The translations under genes and the position numbers were made by a program. A stretch of 64,000 nt of DNA from Ditylenchus dipsaci (taxonomy: Eukaryota; Nematoda; Chromadorea; Rhabditida; Anguinidae). Below, piece after piece: positions 44,401-54,910 of the stretch (its first letter is position 1; every line of letters begins with the position of its first letter). The DNA lies in the NCBI GenBank assembly GCA_004194705.1, contig SADC01001352.1, forward strand, positions 372,001 through 436,000, read 5' to 3'. The notes beneath the pieces were generated by a model, which saw nothing but the letters and a program-made list of their open reading frames with translations, searched no databases and was not told the DNA's origin.

Positions 44401-44961
44401 GAGGTGCATAGGAAAAAATTAGGACGGTCAGCCAAAGCACACGTACGGCGGGCAAGACACGATCCATCTTTTAATTGTGGTCACTATGACTAAAAGGGCT
44501 CACTAGTGTCTCCGTTTCTAACTATAAACTTTATGAGCTGAAAATTAAAGTTCTCATTAGATGGCGAACAAAAGACGTTGAATTATGCATATTCAGATTC
44601 CGAGCTCATGAGTCATAATTCTCAAAGTACTCATCAAACCAAACTGTTCCCCAGGAACAGCCTTGTAAGGCCATTGTAAGCAGTTATGTTTTAGGACCAC
44701 AATACAGGCACAATTTGTTCACCACACAATAGTCATGCCCACAGTTCTCATGCTCTTATCAGCTCTCATAATGAGGCAGGTGGACTTCAGCCACAACAGC
44801 AACCGTTGCCCATGGGGTCAATGCAAGCCTGCAGCAGCTCTAATATCCACCCGCCACCTACCCCTTCTGCTACAGATGTGATTGTGTCTAGAATGTCGCA
44901 AAGACTGGAAAAGTTAGCAAGCGTTGAGGCTTGCGCAAGTTGCTATGAAGACCGTGATTGA
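41403..44961 (+). CDS. KCTD10/KCTD13/TNFAIP1: BACURD-type KCTD protein (KCTD10/KCTD13/TNFAIP1 group)
   Basis: A BTB-domain substrate adaptor of the CUL3 ubiquitin ligase; vertebrate members target RhoA and affect the actin cytoskeleton. Exons: 41403-41597, 41643-41729, 41780-41848, 42781-42854, 42906-42989, 43042-43157, 43615-43685, 43747-44061, 44695-44961. All joints are in phase with no frame break. The T1/BTB domain reads [19 protein letters not shown] and then [19 protein letters not shown]. The middle region [20 protein letters not shown] and [11 protein letters not shown] match the family. The C-terminal block [20 protein letters not shown] is almost invariant in BACURDs. The tail (from 43890) is Ser/Pro/His/Gln-rich and longer than in vertebrates, ending ASCYEDRD. 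Confidence 0.94.
43288..43580. repeat. Fold-back in KCTD intron
   Basis: GACTGTGACCTGGG pairs with CCCCAGGTCACAGTC, and CCAGCTCCGAAGGTCCAC pairs with GTGGGCCTTCGGAGCT. About 290 bp within the intron 43158-43614. Confidence 0.75.
44115..44235. repeat. Cluster of CAACCGGTTGA palindromes in KCTD intron
   Basis: Six or more whole or half sites of TCAACCGGTTGA in alternating orientation, e.g. GATCAACCGGTTGAGAG and AACTGGTTGATAACGCC, ending in fold-back flanks. Non-coding. Confidence 0.75.
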
Positions 44962-45889
44962 TAGGGGTGTTCTAATCAAACAGACAGAGTTCTGATTTGA
45001 ACCCTTTGAATAATGAAAAAGGTAGAATTCTGAAGTATGATCTTTAAAACATTTATGCTATTTAAAAAAAACCTTCTGGTTTATTTTTGATGAATTCTTA
45101 TTTATTTTTGTCCAAAATGTTTTCAAATCAAAGCAGTCTAAATTTTCAATTTTTATAATTTTTTAGTCGAATATTCGAATATTACGATTACTTGATAACC
45201 ACTACCTAAAATTCTATCGAAGCTATTTTTGCGATGTTCAGCATTTTTTAGTATACACGTAAATCGAACTATTTTGTCTATATATGTTGTTTATAAATAC
45301 AATAAAACAAAATAAAATTTCATTCTCATAGTATTCTATCATTTTTATTTTATTGCCATAAAGAGCTGTTTTTATGCCAAATTTGTATTTTAAGTCTCAT
45401 CTAATCTTGTGTTCGCTAATGCTTCATGCACTTCTGTCCAAATGTCTTATCCGGTTTGATTTCCATAGATCCTTCGACCTTTTTAGATTAAATCAGAAGA
45501 TTTTTGTTTTTACTACTGTAATATTTATAGTGCAATCATTAAATACCATTATTAAAGAATACTTTGTGGTTTACAAAACAGAGAACAAGTTAAAACATAC
45601 TATCATTAAATTTTAAATGGTTTAAAATGTACAATCTACGAAGAGTTAGGGATAAAATTAAAAACTCCCGGCAAACCCGAGACTTTTCCCGGCAAGTTTC
45701 ATAAAATCTTGTCGGTGATTTTCTAATCAATTTTTGATTTTTTCTGAACTGACATGCAGCTATGAAGATCCAGGGCTAGTCAAAAAACAATAAGTTCTTC
45801 AGAAAACCACCGAAAACAAAATAGTCTGAAAACTTGTGGGTGAAATTCAAGAATTTGTTGGGGCAACTTACATACAGCCAAAATTTAGC
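44962..45889. other. Downstream of KCTD, nothing recognised
   Basis: AT-rich. An AATAAAACAAAATAAAATTT stretch near 45300 may be the 3' end of the gene. A CTCCCGGCAAACCCGAGAC tract at 45660 resembles the ends of the GTCCCGCGGGAC-type elements but has no partner. Confidence 0.4.
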
Positions 45890-46125
45890 TTAAAGGGGCA
45901 TGGTCACCTGTTACAAAATTTGTCCCGCCAATTCAAAAAAAGATTCCGAATCATTGAACTTCTGTACGGATTTTTCCACTTGGTTTCTAACAAAAGTTTA
46001 GCTAAAATTAAGATCTAGGACTTGTTTTGTTAGAAACTAAGTTGAAAAATCCGTGCAGAAGTTTAATGATTCGGAATTTTTTCGAGTTGACGGGGAAAAA
46101 TTTAAAAACAGGTGACCATACCTTT
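45890..46125. repeat. TTCTAACAAAA fold-back family, well-preserved copy
   Basis: The whole copy folds back: outer AAAGGGGCATGGTCACCTGT / ACAGGTGACCATACCTTTTT, middle TCCCGCCAATTCAAAAAA / TTTTTTCGAGTTGACGGGGA, inner CTTGGTTTCTAACAAAA / TTTTGTTAGAAACTAAG. It shows the full structure of the family. Confidence 0.88.
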
Positions 46126-46189
46126 TTAAGAGGGGGGGGGGGTTGAAAGCTGTTAAGGAGATAGTGTCGACACGAAAGGATTAATCAAA

Positions 46190-46528
46190 TTTTGTGTTTT
46201 TTAAAAGTGGTTTTAGTGCCACACTTTGTTGACAACTCGTCGTTGCAATCTAAAAACACTTGTGCAGAATTAAAACTTGCATTAGCATCATCTATATCAG
46301 AATTTTCAAATTCTTTCAAAAAATGCCCTAAGACAGAAACAAAAAAAGAAAAACCATCGAAAAAGGTGGATCAGTTTTCTTTTACATTTCCATTCTAGGG
46401 CATTTTTCAAGAATATAGAAATTCTGATATAGATAATCCCACTTTTAATTCCACACAAGTTTGTTTGCCATTGGAAAACCAAGTTATCCACAATATATGG
46501 CTCAAAAATTATATTTGAAAAACACAAA
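46190..46528. repeat. Fold-back with TTTGTGTTTT arms
   Basis: TTTGTGTTTTTTAAAAGTGG at 46192 is inverted at about 46515 (ATATTTGAAAAACACAAAG). Inner arms ATATCAGAATTT / AAATTCTGATATAGAT and AAATGCCCTAAGA / TCTAGGGCATTT surround an A-rich centre. Confidence 0.8.
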
Positions 46529-46623
46529 GGTAGACTTATATAATCTCCTCAACAGCTTTTACCCTCCTTTGACAAAATATTACTAATGAACATATATGAG
46601 AATAGTAATAAGTTATTACTAAT

Positions 46624-47053
46624 ACAGTCAAACCTCGATTTAGTGGCACGCCCAAAAGTTCGTTCCCGCCTAGGGTCCGACACTTTTTTAACCCAATTTG
46701 CAAAATATTTTATCGATTCTGTTATGACAGTCTGGTCGCAAATATCGTGAGGATTCCGATTTTGCCGATCGTTTTTTGAAAAGTAAACGAATTTTGGGTT
46801 AAAAAAGTGAAACCTCGATATAGTGGCACCCCTTTTTGAAAACAGGTGCCACTATATCGAGGTTTCACTTTTTTAACCCAAAATTTGTTTTCTTTTCAAA
46901 AAACGATCGGCAAAATCGGAATCCTCACGATATTTGCGACCAGACTGTCATAACAGAATCGATAAAATATTTTGCAAATTGGGTTAAAAAAGTGTCGGAC
47001 CCTAGGCGGGAACGAACTTTTGGGTGGTGCCACTAAATCGAGGTTTGACTGTA
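46624..47053. mobile_element. ACAGTCAAACCTCGA MITE with double fold-back
   Basis: The ends TACAGTCAAACCTCGATTTA and TAAATCGAGGTTTGACTGTA are perfect inverted repeats bounded by TA. Inside, a second palindrome centred near 46840 reads AACCTCGATATAGTGGCACC and its inverse. Arms carry GATCGGCAAAATCGGAATCC. Tc1/mariner-type target. A closely related copy is at 61170-61982. Confidence 0.9.
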
Positions 47054-47079
47054 ACCCGAAAATAAATCAATCATTCCTA

Positions 47080-47500
47080 CTTTACTAAAAGCAGCAGCCA
47101 AGACACTTGCAGCTGCCGCGAAAGAAATCGATTAAAATGGAAGCTCAACAAAAATCATGCCTTTTCATTATTACTGGCTGGGAGCAGTTCTAAAGTCGTA
47201 AGTATTAGTGACCTGCTCTACTGGTAGGATAAGAAAAGTTAGGTGCCATTGATGCAGAAGTAGAACATAAGATTCACAAATTAGATGAGATTTCAGTCAT
47301 AGATGGTCACTATTGTTGTCATTATCAAAGAAGTACGCAAGAGTTATGGAAGTATGTGAAAGTAAGGGTAAGGAATATGCTTTGCCTAAATCTCTGTGCT
47401 TCTCCTTGTCTACATATGCACAGATGCACTATAGCGAACATGTGAAGAAGGTATTTGCCATTTGGACGGACGGTACTAAACATTTAAAGTAGTTAGCAAT
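47080..47500 (+). other. Coding-like fragment, family not recognised
   Basis: Short protein-like runs appear in changing frames: LGAIDAEVEHKIHKLDEISV (about 47240), then EYALPKSLCFSLSTYAQMHY and SEHVKKVFAIWTDG (about 47360-47480). No splice structure links them convincingly. It may be a decayed transposon or pseudogene piece. Confidence 0.35.
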
Positions 47501-47869
47501 AGTAAAATCGAAATAAAAAGTCAAAAGTCAATTTCGAGAAAAAAAACTTTCTGGAAAGTGATTCCTGATAAAAAAATTCTTTCTGAATTGAAATCTCGTT
47601 TGCCTGGTGTTATGAATAAATTTAGTTGTTGGTTAGCTTATTGATTGGAATGTAGTTACGTAAAATTCATGGAAAATGGCCACATACTGTATTTCCTCTG
47701 ATAGAGCCTCCCCTTGCAATACTATTAATTGCTTTTTCTTAACCATCACGAGGCCATTGGCCATTCCGCGTTCTCAATTTTGGATTTACACATGCAAAAC
47801 TTGATATCGACCCAAAACTTTTCCGTAAAAATATATGACCCTACCATAGTGAAAATACTATAGTTATGA

Positions 47870-48262
47870 CTGTTCGAAGGGGCATGTCCCACAGCAAAAT
47901 AAAGGCGGGGACAAACAGTGTTTTGCACCCTCGAAGTTTTTTATTACTTTTGCATAGATGTTTTTAAATTTCTCAGCCTAATTTGAAAATTAGTATAAGG
48001 TGAACATCATTATGCTTGATGCAAAATAAGTGAAAAATGAAACATTAAAAAAAATTGCTGGCCTCGCCTTTATTCTCTATGTCCCTTTAAATTTTTTCTG
48101 TACGGACTATTCAACTCGGTTTCTAACAAATCAATACCTAAAATTACATTCTAGGCTTCGTTTTGTTAGAAACTAAGTTAAAGAACCCGTACAGAAATTC
48201 AATGATTAGGAAATTTTTTCGAATCGGCGGGCACCGATTTCGACAGCGTCGGCATGCCTCTT
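47870..48262. repeat. Two abutting fold-backs of the GGGGCATG superfamily
   Basis: The part 47876-48100 pairs GGGGCATGTCCC and AAAATAAAGGCGGGGA with GCCTCGCCTTTATTC and ATGTCCCTTTAAA. The part 48085-48262 is a TTCTAACAAA family copy (TCGGTTTCTAACAAATCAAT / TCGTTTTGTTAGAAACTAAG) ending GGCATGCCTCTTTA. Confidence 0.75.
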
Positions 48263-48543
48263 TAGAAAGTATTTCCTTAAAAATCAGCACTTGTTCCGTT
48301 GGTTCCTCCCTCCTATTTCGCCTCGGTCCCCTGTCGCTTTTAGCCTTAAATTTAGGCGCAGAGTAAGCCAGAATATGTCGGACTAAGACGGACTCAAATA
48401 AAATTTTCTTACTTTTTTATAGTTGAAAAAACATCTTTGAGACTAAAAAACACCTGGGTGGGCCAGGGAAAAATAAGAGAGGGGGGATAAACGGCACAAG
48501 TGCCTAAATATCTTGTAACACACTGAAACTCTCTCCAACCAAC

Positions 48544-51500
48544 CTTGATAAGAAGCTGTCCAGATGTCGTATGTGGATTGTAGAAGGCATACAAAATCCA
48601 GATCACCGAGGAGATAGCAATTAAAAACAGCAGTGACAAAAATGCCAGTCCGTTTCCACCTGACTCCGCTGGTTTCTGCTCGCCTTAAATGTAGAGAATT
48701 AAAAAAAACTACTTAAACATTACACTAATACCAACCTTTATCCTTGTCACCTAGCGCAACTACTTTATCTGGGTGTTGAGGAGGAGTAACAGCAGTAGAG
48801 GCAGGAGTGGACTCAGAAGCAGCTATAGGGATGGTGCAGTGCTGCTCACATTGGTGTCTTGAACCTCACAGTAGACTTGCTTTTTCTCGTCCGCACAGCT
48901 GCCTCCACCCACTCTTGCCGGCGGCGATTGAGTCTGCAAAATTTTTTTTTGAATTTTTTAGCTCTCTACAATCGATAGAAATACCCGATTTGGTCGGAGC
49001 AGAAAGCCTTGTTCTGTGAGCTGTCAGATGCTAATCCCTTTGGATCGCACCAAGAACAGTGAAAGAGCTTCAGGTTAGCCGTGGAGCAGTCTTGGCAGGT
49101 CTTGAAGTCGAGGCAAGCTTCAATTATAAATGGTTAGATTTTTGTCCAACAAATGAAATGCCTCCAATTAAACTTTTTTTAATTCTGAATTTCGGGCAGG
49201 TTAACCATGTTTTTGTCCTGTTGAATATTTTTTAAATAACTCAGGATGACTACCCATCCATTCTAGATCAGAATGAGACCCAATGAGATGACTGTAGAAT
49301 TTCACGTTTATTATACAAGCAATTATACAGTTATCTCAGGGCTCCGAATCGTCCTTTTTAAAAAGATTTGTCCTTTTTTGGCACCCCAAATCTTTTTTTA
49401 TTTTTGAAAATTTAGTCAAAATTTTTTTCTCTTCAAAATTGCAACAAGCACTGGATAAAATGAGCCTTTCACTTCAAAAATAGTCAAAATGTCCTTTTTT
49501 ACTCAAATCTCTTTTTTTTTGAAATTTTTCATTCGGAGCCCTGAGTTATCTGATAGGTCTTATTGTGAGTCTGAATAAGTATGCGGTCATTCTAACACAG
49601 AATGACCAAATATAGTCAACGGAACAAACATGCCTAATCTCCAAAAGTCTGAAATAATAAAAAAAAGAGTTTAAATTGAAGCGTTTCAAATGGAAAAAAT
49701 TACTTGGCAAAGCCTTGAGAACAACCACAACCTAAACTGATAAACTGAACGATGATTTTCTAAAGAACGATGATCTTCACAACCTTGGAGGCAATCTTGT
49801 CCTGTGCAATGCTGATCCTGTGATACTCATGAATAACTCGTTTGCTTTGAGTGGTGATTGGCGGGGCTAAAATTATAGTTGAAGAGACTTTGGAAAAATT
49901 AGAAAACAACCCACTTTTGTCCGCACTGGCCGTACTTTGTGGTTGAACAGGTAAGCATCGCTGATTCCCAATTTGCAAGGGTGCTGCAGATCACTAATGT
50001 TTTGAGGAGGCACCGGGACATCCTCTTGAAAATATATAATTAGGAAATCGCTTTTCAAAAAATAGCGACAACTTACTATACACAAACCAAATATCTCCAT
50101 TCTTAAACATGGACACTTGGAAAGTGAACTGACCACCTGAAGCAGAAGAAAGTAACTATTGGAACAAAAACGTAATTTATATGGTAGAAATACCCTTGTT
50201 GCTATCCCTGAGCTGCACTTTTGACCATTCGACTACCATCTTCTCTCCGTCATCCCCATACATGATTGTGGAATTGGAACCCATGGTGTCAAAGTTAGCC
50301 ATCAGAGGAGCAATATATTGAGTAGCGGCTAGCCAACTGTGAGTTTGATCTCCCACATAGATAAAGCCTTAATTATACAAAGATCTTGAAAGATCTTGTT
50401 TAAAAAAGCAATTTTTCATCGTTTGTTAAAAACTACAGGATGTCCCAGGATTTTCGGATTTACAGCCATAACATTTTTAGTCCGTATATCTTTATATAGT
50501 ATTTGGACTGTTATCCGGGGCATTTCGATTTTTTAACCGAACTATTTTTATACACCATTTGACGCAGAATTTTTCGGAGATTCTACCTTCTCGAAAACCA
50601 AAAGCTGGTTTTTCAATGTTCTATCGAGCTAAGGCCCTTGAAACCAAACAAAGTCTTTCTAAAAAGACATTTTTGACGAAAAATTTGAATCTTTGTTGTC
50701 TTGGGTTATTCTGTAACAGGTGCCCATGCCTCTTTAAAAGTGGCCGAAATTCTTGAAACACCCCATACACAGGAATTCAGTCAAAAAATCTATATAGAGC
50801 TTTTACCCTACATAAATATAAGGTAACATTTTAAAGGACCATGGTTTTTGGGCGCAGTGGCATGTGAAAATTTTGAATTGGCGGGGACACTTCTCTTTCA
50901 TCTCAAACTTTACTCTTTGGAGTCGTTCTACATAACTCCGAAGAGTACACTGCGAGACGAAAGAGAAGTGTCCCCGCCAATTCAAATTTTGCACGTGCCA
51001 CTGCGCCCAAAAACCATGGTCCTTTAAAGAAAAATTTAGATTTTTAGAGCAGAAGGATTTTAGGAATGTAATGATTTGGAGTCTAAAAAGTCAGACTACC
51101 GTATTTCCTCTAATTAGCCGACACCCTCTAATAAACCGACACCCCTACTTGAGGGTCCGTATCTCAGTCCGCAGAAAAAATTTACATCGCTGTTAATTGC
51201 GTTTTCTTAGCTCCTACGAGCTCTATCGATTCCGCTTTTTCGATTTTGGATCTTCACCCGAAAATGTCGAGATCGACCCAAAATTTTCACGACTTTTGAA
51301 GGGTTGAAAAATAAACCGACATGTCGGCTAATTAGAGGAAATACGGTATGAAAGGAAGGGGAACTAAAAAGGCTTAAAAACTAACCTCCAGTAGCGATGG
51401 TCAAATTATTGAGTCGATGGCCATAGAATGGGAACTCGAACGAAAATTTCACCGCCTGAACCAAATAATAAACGGGGACCACTTTATATTTTTTCGCAAA

Positions 51501-52518
51501 AACTAACGGCAGCCTTTCTGTAGGAGTTGTCTAGATGATCATGACTTGTCGAACCATTCACACCACTTTGGTTCAGCCATTTGACCATATCCACGTAGTG
51601 GCTATCAAATAAGTTTTCGTCTGTGCCGTAAACAGTCATGTTGTAATAAGTGTGCTCTGACTACAAATACAGCAATGAAATTTTGCTAGGAATGGTATAG
51701 GGCCATACTTTACGTTATGTTTTAAACCATTGATTGGGTAGCGGTCTTGGTAAGTATTAGTATTAGTTTTCGACAAAATCTCCCGACTTTTGAAATAAAA
51801 GTTCTTATGATTTTTTTGCAAAATAATTTATTTTTAGTTTTGAACAAAAAAATTTCCTACAATATGCCTCAAACTAATTTTTTTGTATGTTTTGTATTCT
51901 TATGAAAAATCGTGTAACTTCTATAAATACGGCATGCCGTTCACCACAGTAACATCGGAAGTCTCCGAATCGATTTTTTAAGAACTTTTTCAGTTCTGTT
52001 TTGACATTGACAAAAATCGCAAGGATTTCTATTTTGCCTATTATTATTGAGAAAAACAATAGTTTTTGCCGTTTGTTCAAAGTGAGCCGAAGCTTCGAAG
52101 ATGTACCTTATTGGGAGAGTCGTCTGTATAAAAAATTAAAAATTCATAAGTGGTTGTTATTTTTGACACAGAGGGATACACTTTTTTTAATTTCCCAAAA
52201 ACTTGACACATCATGTATCATTAACACTTATATATCCAATCGGTCACCAAGTATAAGTCATAAAGCTTTGGAAAAGGGAAAATTACCATTGTTGGATCAG
52301 TGTTTTCATCTTCGACACTGTATTCGGGTGGGATGGTTGCATTCATATCAAGCATAGATCCATCGGTTAGAAATCCTTGCCGTCTAACCTCCTCAGAGGC
52401 ATAAAATTGTAGGGTGCTCCATTTTCATAATGTAGAGAGGAGGGAACAAAGGAAGCTTCTAAGGCGATAATAAGAATAGCTTCCAGAATAAGAAATAAAA
52501 AGCGAAGTTTGAATTCAT
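48544..52518 (-). CDS. PLXDC: PLXDC (TEM7)-like plexin-domain-containing membrane protein
   Basis: A single-pass cell-surface protein; vertebrate PLXDC1/2 act as receptors for secreted ligands such as PEDF. Exons, transcript order: 52518-52287, 51660-51508, 51455-51386, 50367-50194, 50136-50077, 50024-about 49920, 49866-49784, 49117-48985, 48933-48736, 48683-48544. Family blocks: VKFSFEFPFYGHRLNNLTIA; AATQYIAPLMANFDTM; GGQFTFQVSMFKNGDIWFVY; SKRVIHEYHRISI; then the cysteine-rich PSI/plexin repeat ACLDFKTCQDCS..LFHCSWC and NRRRQEWVEA; then a Thr/Pro linker, the transmembrane segment LAFLSLLFLIAISSVIWILY and FYNPHTTSGQLLIK, matching the family's YHHPTSAASIFFIE. The start MNSNFAFYFLFWKLFLLSP is a signal peptide. 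Frame breaks at about 52480, 52400, 48907 and 48845. The last cytoplasmic exon is not found. Confidence 0.88.
49337..49543. mobile_element. 207-bp hAT-type MITE with perfect 8-bp target duplication
   Basis: Ends CAGGGCTCCGAAT and ATTCGGAGCCCTG; flanked by AGTTATCT on both sides (49329-49336, 49544-49551). CAGGG termini plus an 8-bp duplication are diagnostic of hAT elements. The interior is T/A-rich and non-coding. It sits in a PLXDC intron. Confidence 0.93.
50815..51035. repeat. Fold-back in PLXDC intron
   Basis: AAGGACCATGGTTTTTGGGC at 50835 pairs with GCCCAAAAACCATGGTCCTT at 51003; inner TTGAATTGGCGGGGACACTT pairs with AAGTGTCCCCGCCAATTCAA. Near-perfect arms of about 85 bp. Related by its outer CATGG and GGCGGGG motifs to the TTCTAACAAAAC family. 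Confidence 0.88.
51098..51350. mobile_element. TACCGTATTTCCTCTAATTAG fold-back MITE
   Basis: The left end ACCGTATTTCCTCTAATTAG is inverted at the right, CTAATTAGAGGAAATACGGT; CCGACACC/GACATGTCGG blocks lie inside. Ends match those at 13532, 63200 and elsewhere, making this the best-preserved copy of the family here. Confidence 0.88.
51955..52135. mobile_element. Partial ACAGTCGA-family MITE
   Basis: Half-element with TTCAGTTCTGTTTTGACATT ... GCAAGGATTTCTATTTTGCC and a right end GAGAGTCGTCTGTAT. It resembles one arm of the 40545 and 46624 elements. Confidence 0.5.
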
Positions 52519-53342
52519 TTGCCACCTATTTCGCATACCGTTCAACTAAAAACAACAAATTAGTAAAGCGTGTCAATCAATATAAATTAGCCGATCAATC
52601 GTCCAAGCACAAAACAAAAATAATTACTGAGGAAAAACAACGCACAAGATTTGCGCTTAGGTTGTCCTTGTTGGCGCTAAATATAAACAGGTATTGAATC
52701 CAAACTACTCAGCACATATGTCTTTTGATACTTAACCATTTTTGACCTATCTTTGAAACTTTAGATTTAAAATCGAATTTAGATTTAAAACTTTTCGGAA
52801 AGTAAGTTCTTATACCTAAATGTATTCTTGATACCGAATCCCAGCAAAGGATTGACTTCATGTTTTTTGAATTGAAATTTTTATGCCAAAATGAGTTGAG
52901 CACTTGTTTACTTTGGGGCCACTGTTTCAAAAGCACGTTTTTACTAAAGTAACTGACTACTTACATGTTAGATACCCACAAAAGACCAACAAGACGCATA
53001 TTTTGACACAAACTTTGATTTTGTCTTAATTTGCACTGGCCTTTTCTACGCCTAAGGCTTTGCCTGAGCAAAAAAGTTGATTATAAATACCAGCCAGATG
53101 AGTTTTAAATTGCCCTTATGTCGAGACTGTGCTTATATTGGTGTGTGTTTACATAGATAATCGACTGTAACGCCAAATTGTTACGCAAAAAATCTAAGGC
53201 GGCAATGACACGCTCGACCAGCGGAGTGTTAAAATAAAAAATGAATGATCATTTATTGATAATATCAGGAGAAATGGACAAAGCAGGATGTAATAATAAT
53301 TTTTCATAATTATTTGACAAGATAGGATTTTAAAGGGTGCGA
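52519..53342. other. 5' flank of PLXDC, nothing recognised
   Basis: AT-rich, with no exon and no strong fold-back. Open stretches here show no protein-like composition. Confidence 0.4.
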
Positions 53343-54172
53343 AGTCATTTGAGTTACTTTGTGCCCCTTTTTGAATTCGCGCCTTTTTGAATTTTCGTTA
53401 GTTTTGCAGTTTGTAAGACATTTTTTAGGGGCAATACTTTTTTTGTACCAGATTCACTGTTTTGTACCAGATTCACTTTTTTGTACCAGATTCACTTTTT
53501 TCTGTCACAAATTTCATCATTTCTGTCACAGATTTGGTTCTCGACACGAAATTAACAATTTTTAAAATTTTTTGTGTGAAATTCAGGGCGGGCAAAGACC
53601 AGATGGCTCAGGACCCACTCCGGAATGGCCAAAAGGCCAAAATAATTGGTTTTTCGGGGAAAAATCGATTGAGCGGATCAGATTTCGGGTCCGATGGGCT
53701 CAACCGCTCAGAATTCCAGGTTTATGGTGGTTTTGAATGGTTCAGGGTGGAGTCGTGGGCGATTAAGCCCATCGGACCCGAAATCTGATCCGCTCAATTG
53801 ATTTTTCTCAAAATGTTTACCCCCCCCTCTTAAGTAAACCCCGAAAAACCAATTATTTTGGCCTTTTGGCCATTCCGGAGTGGGTCCTGAGCCATCTGGT
53901 CTTTGCCCATCCCTGAATTTCACACAAAAAATTTTAAAAATTGTTGATTTCGTGTCGAGAACCAAATCTGTGACAGAAAAAAGTGAATCTGGTACAAAAA
54001 AAAAGAATCTGTGACAAAAAAAAATTTGCCTTTTTTTAGTCCCGGCTAACAGCGTATCCTGAGCCTAAAGCCTAACCTAAATTAAAAAATTTAAAAAACA
54101 TGCATCACGCAGCCAAAAAAATCAAAATTAAAAAGGCGCGAATTTGAAAAAGGGCACCAATAACTCAAATGC
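53343..54172. repeat. 830-bp palindrome with GTACCAGATTCACTTTTTT repeats
   Basis: Outer GTCATTTGAGTTACTTTGTG pairs with the imperfect CCAATAACTCAAATG; CTCAGGACCCACTCCGGAAT (53608) pairs with ATTCCGGAGTGGGTCCTGAG (53872); GGTCCGATGGGCTCAACCG pairs with the CCCATCGGACC near 53770. Each arm carries several short tandem TGTACCAGATTCACTTTTT or CTGTCACA units. Non-coding. Confidence 0.88.
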
Positions 54173-54902
54173 CCCTATGCCGTTTTAAAGACAAGCTTAA
54201 ATTTGCTTCAAGAAAAATTCGTAATCAAAGAAATAAGGTAACACAAATCATTAAGTCAATATATTTTTCATAGGCCATAAATAATAAAACAAATGGTAAA
54301 CATTTTGTTATTTTTTCTAGCAAACACTATGAGATCAATGAGTGTCTGAGTGGTGGAGATGGTGTGGAAAGTGAGCTTGTTTATTGCTGGTGCTCATCCA
54401 CCTTGTTCACCTTCAAACCTTGCCTTCATCCATCAATATGGACACAGACACACAAAACATCTCTGCCCTAAACAAAGAAGGTGAATGCAACCTTAGGAGA
54501 ACCAATGGTTGATGATGTAAAGAGGGGGGGGCAGACAATTCGCTGTACACACCTGTCCTCCTACCCTTCACACTCCTCTCCATCACCCTCCTTCATTGAT
54601 TCCCCATTCACTCACCTACTTCACTTTTTTGAACAAGTCCTTGAGGGCAAGCACCAGAAGGGCGAAAAGACATCTTATTTTTGTTCTTATCTCCCAAATT
54701 TAATCAATCGCGCCAGAAAGGTGGACTGCGCAACTTATATGGTCATTTCACTAGCATAAAATTGAGAGAGGGAGAGGAAATAATTACGCGTGGCAGGAAA
54801 TAAAGAAGAAGGAAAAGAGCATAAATAAACACACTTTTCGACAGGATTATAACTGCTAAGTAAATACTGCAGAATAAAATGTATAATGCACGTTCACAAT
54901 GA
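54173..54902. other. No gene recognised
   Basis: A 92-codon open frame at 54481-54759 is Ser/His/Pro-rich over a CACTCCTC tract and has no recognisable domain. The region otherwise looks unstructured. Confidence 0.4.
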
Positions 54903-54910
54903 GTGTCGAC

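Noticed and set aside
54481..54759. Ser/His-rich 92-codon open frame
   Set aside because: Low-complexity CACTCCTC tract, no splice context or homology.
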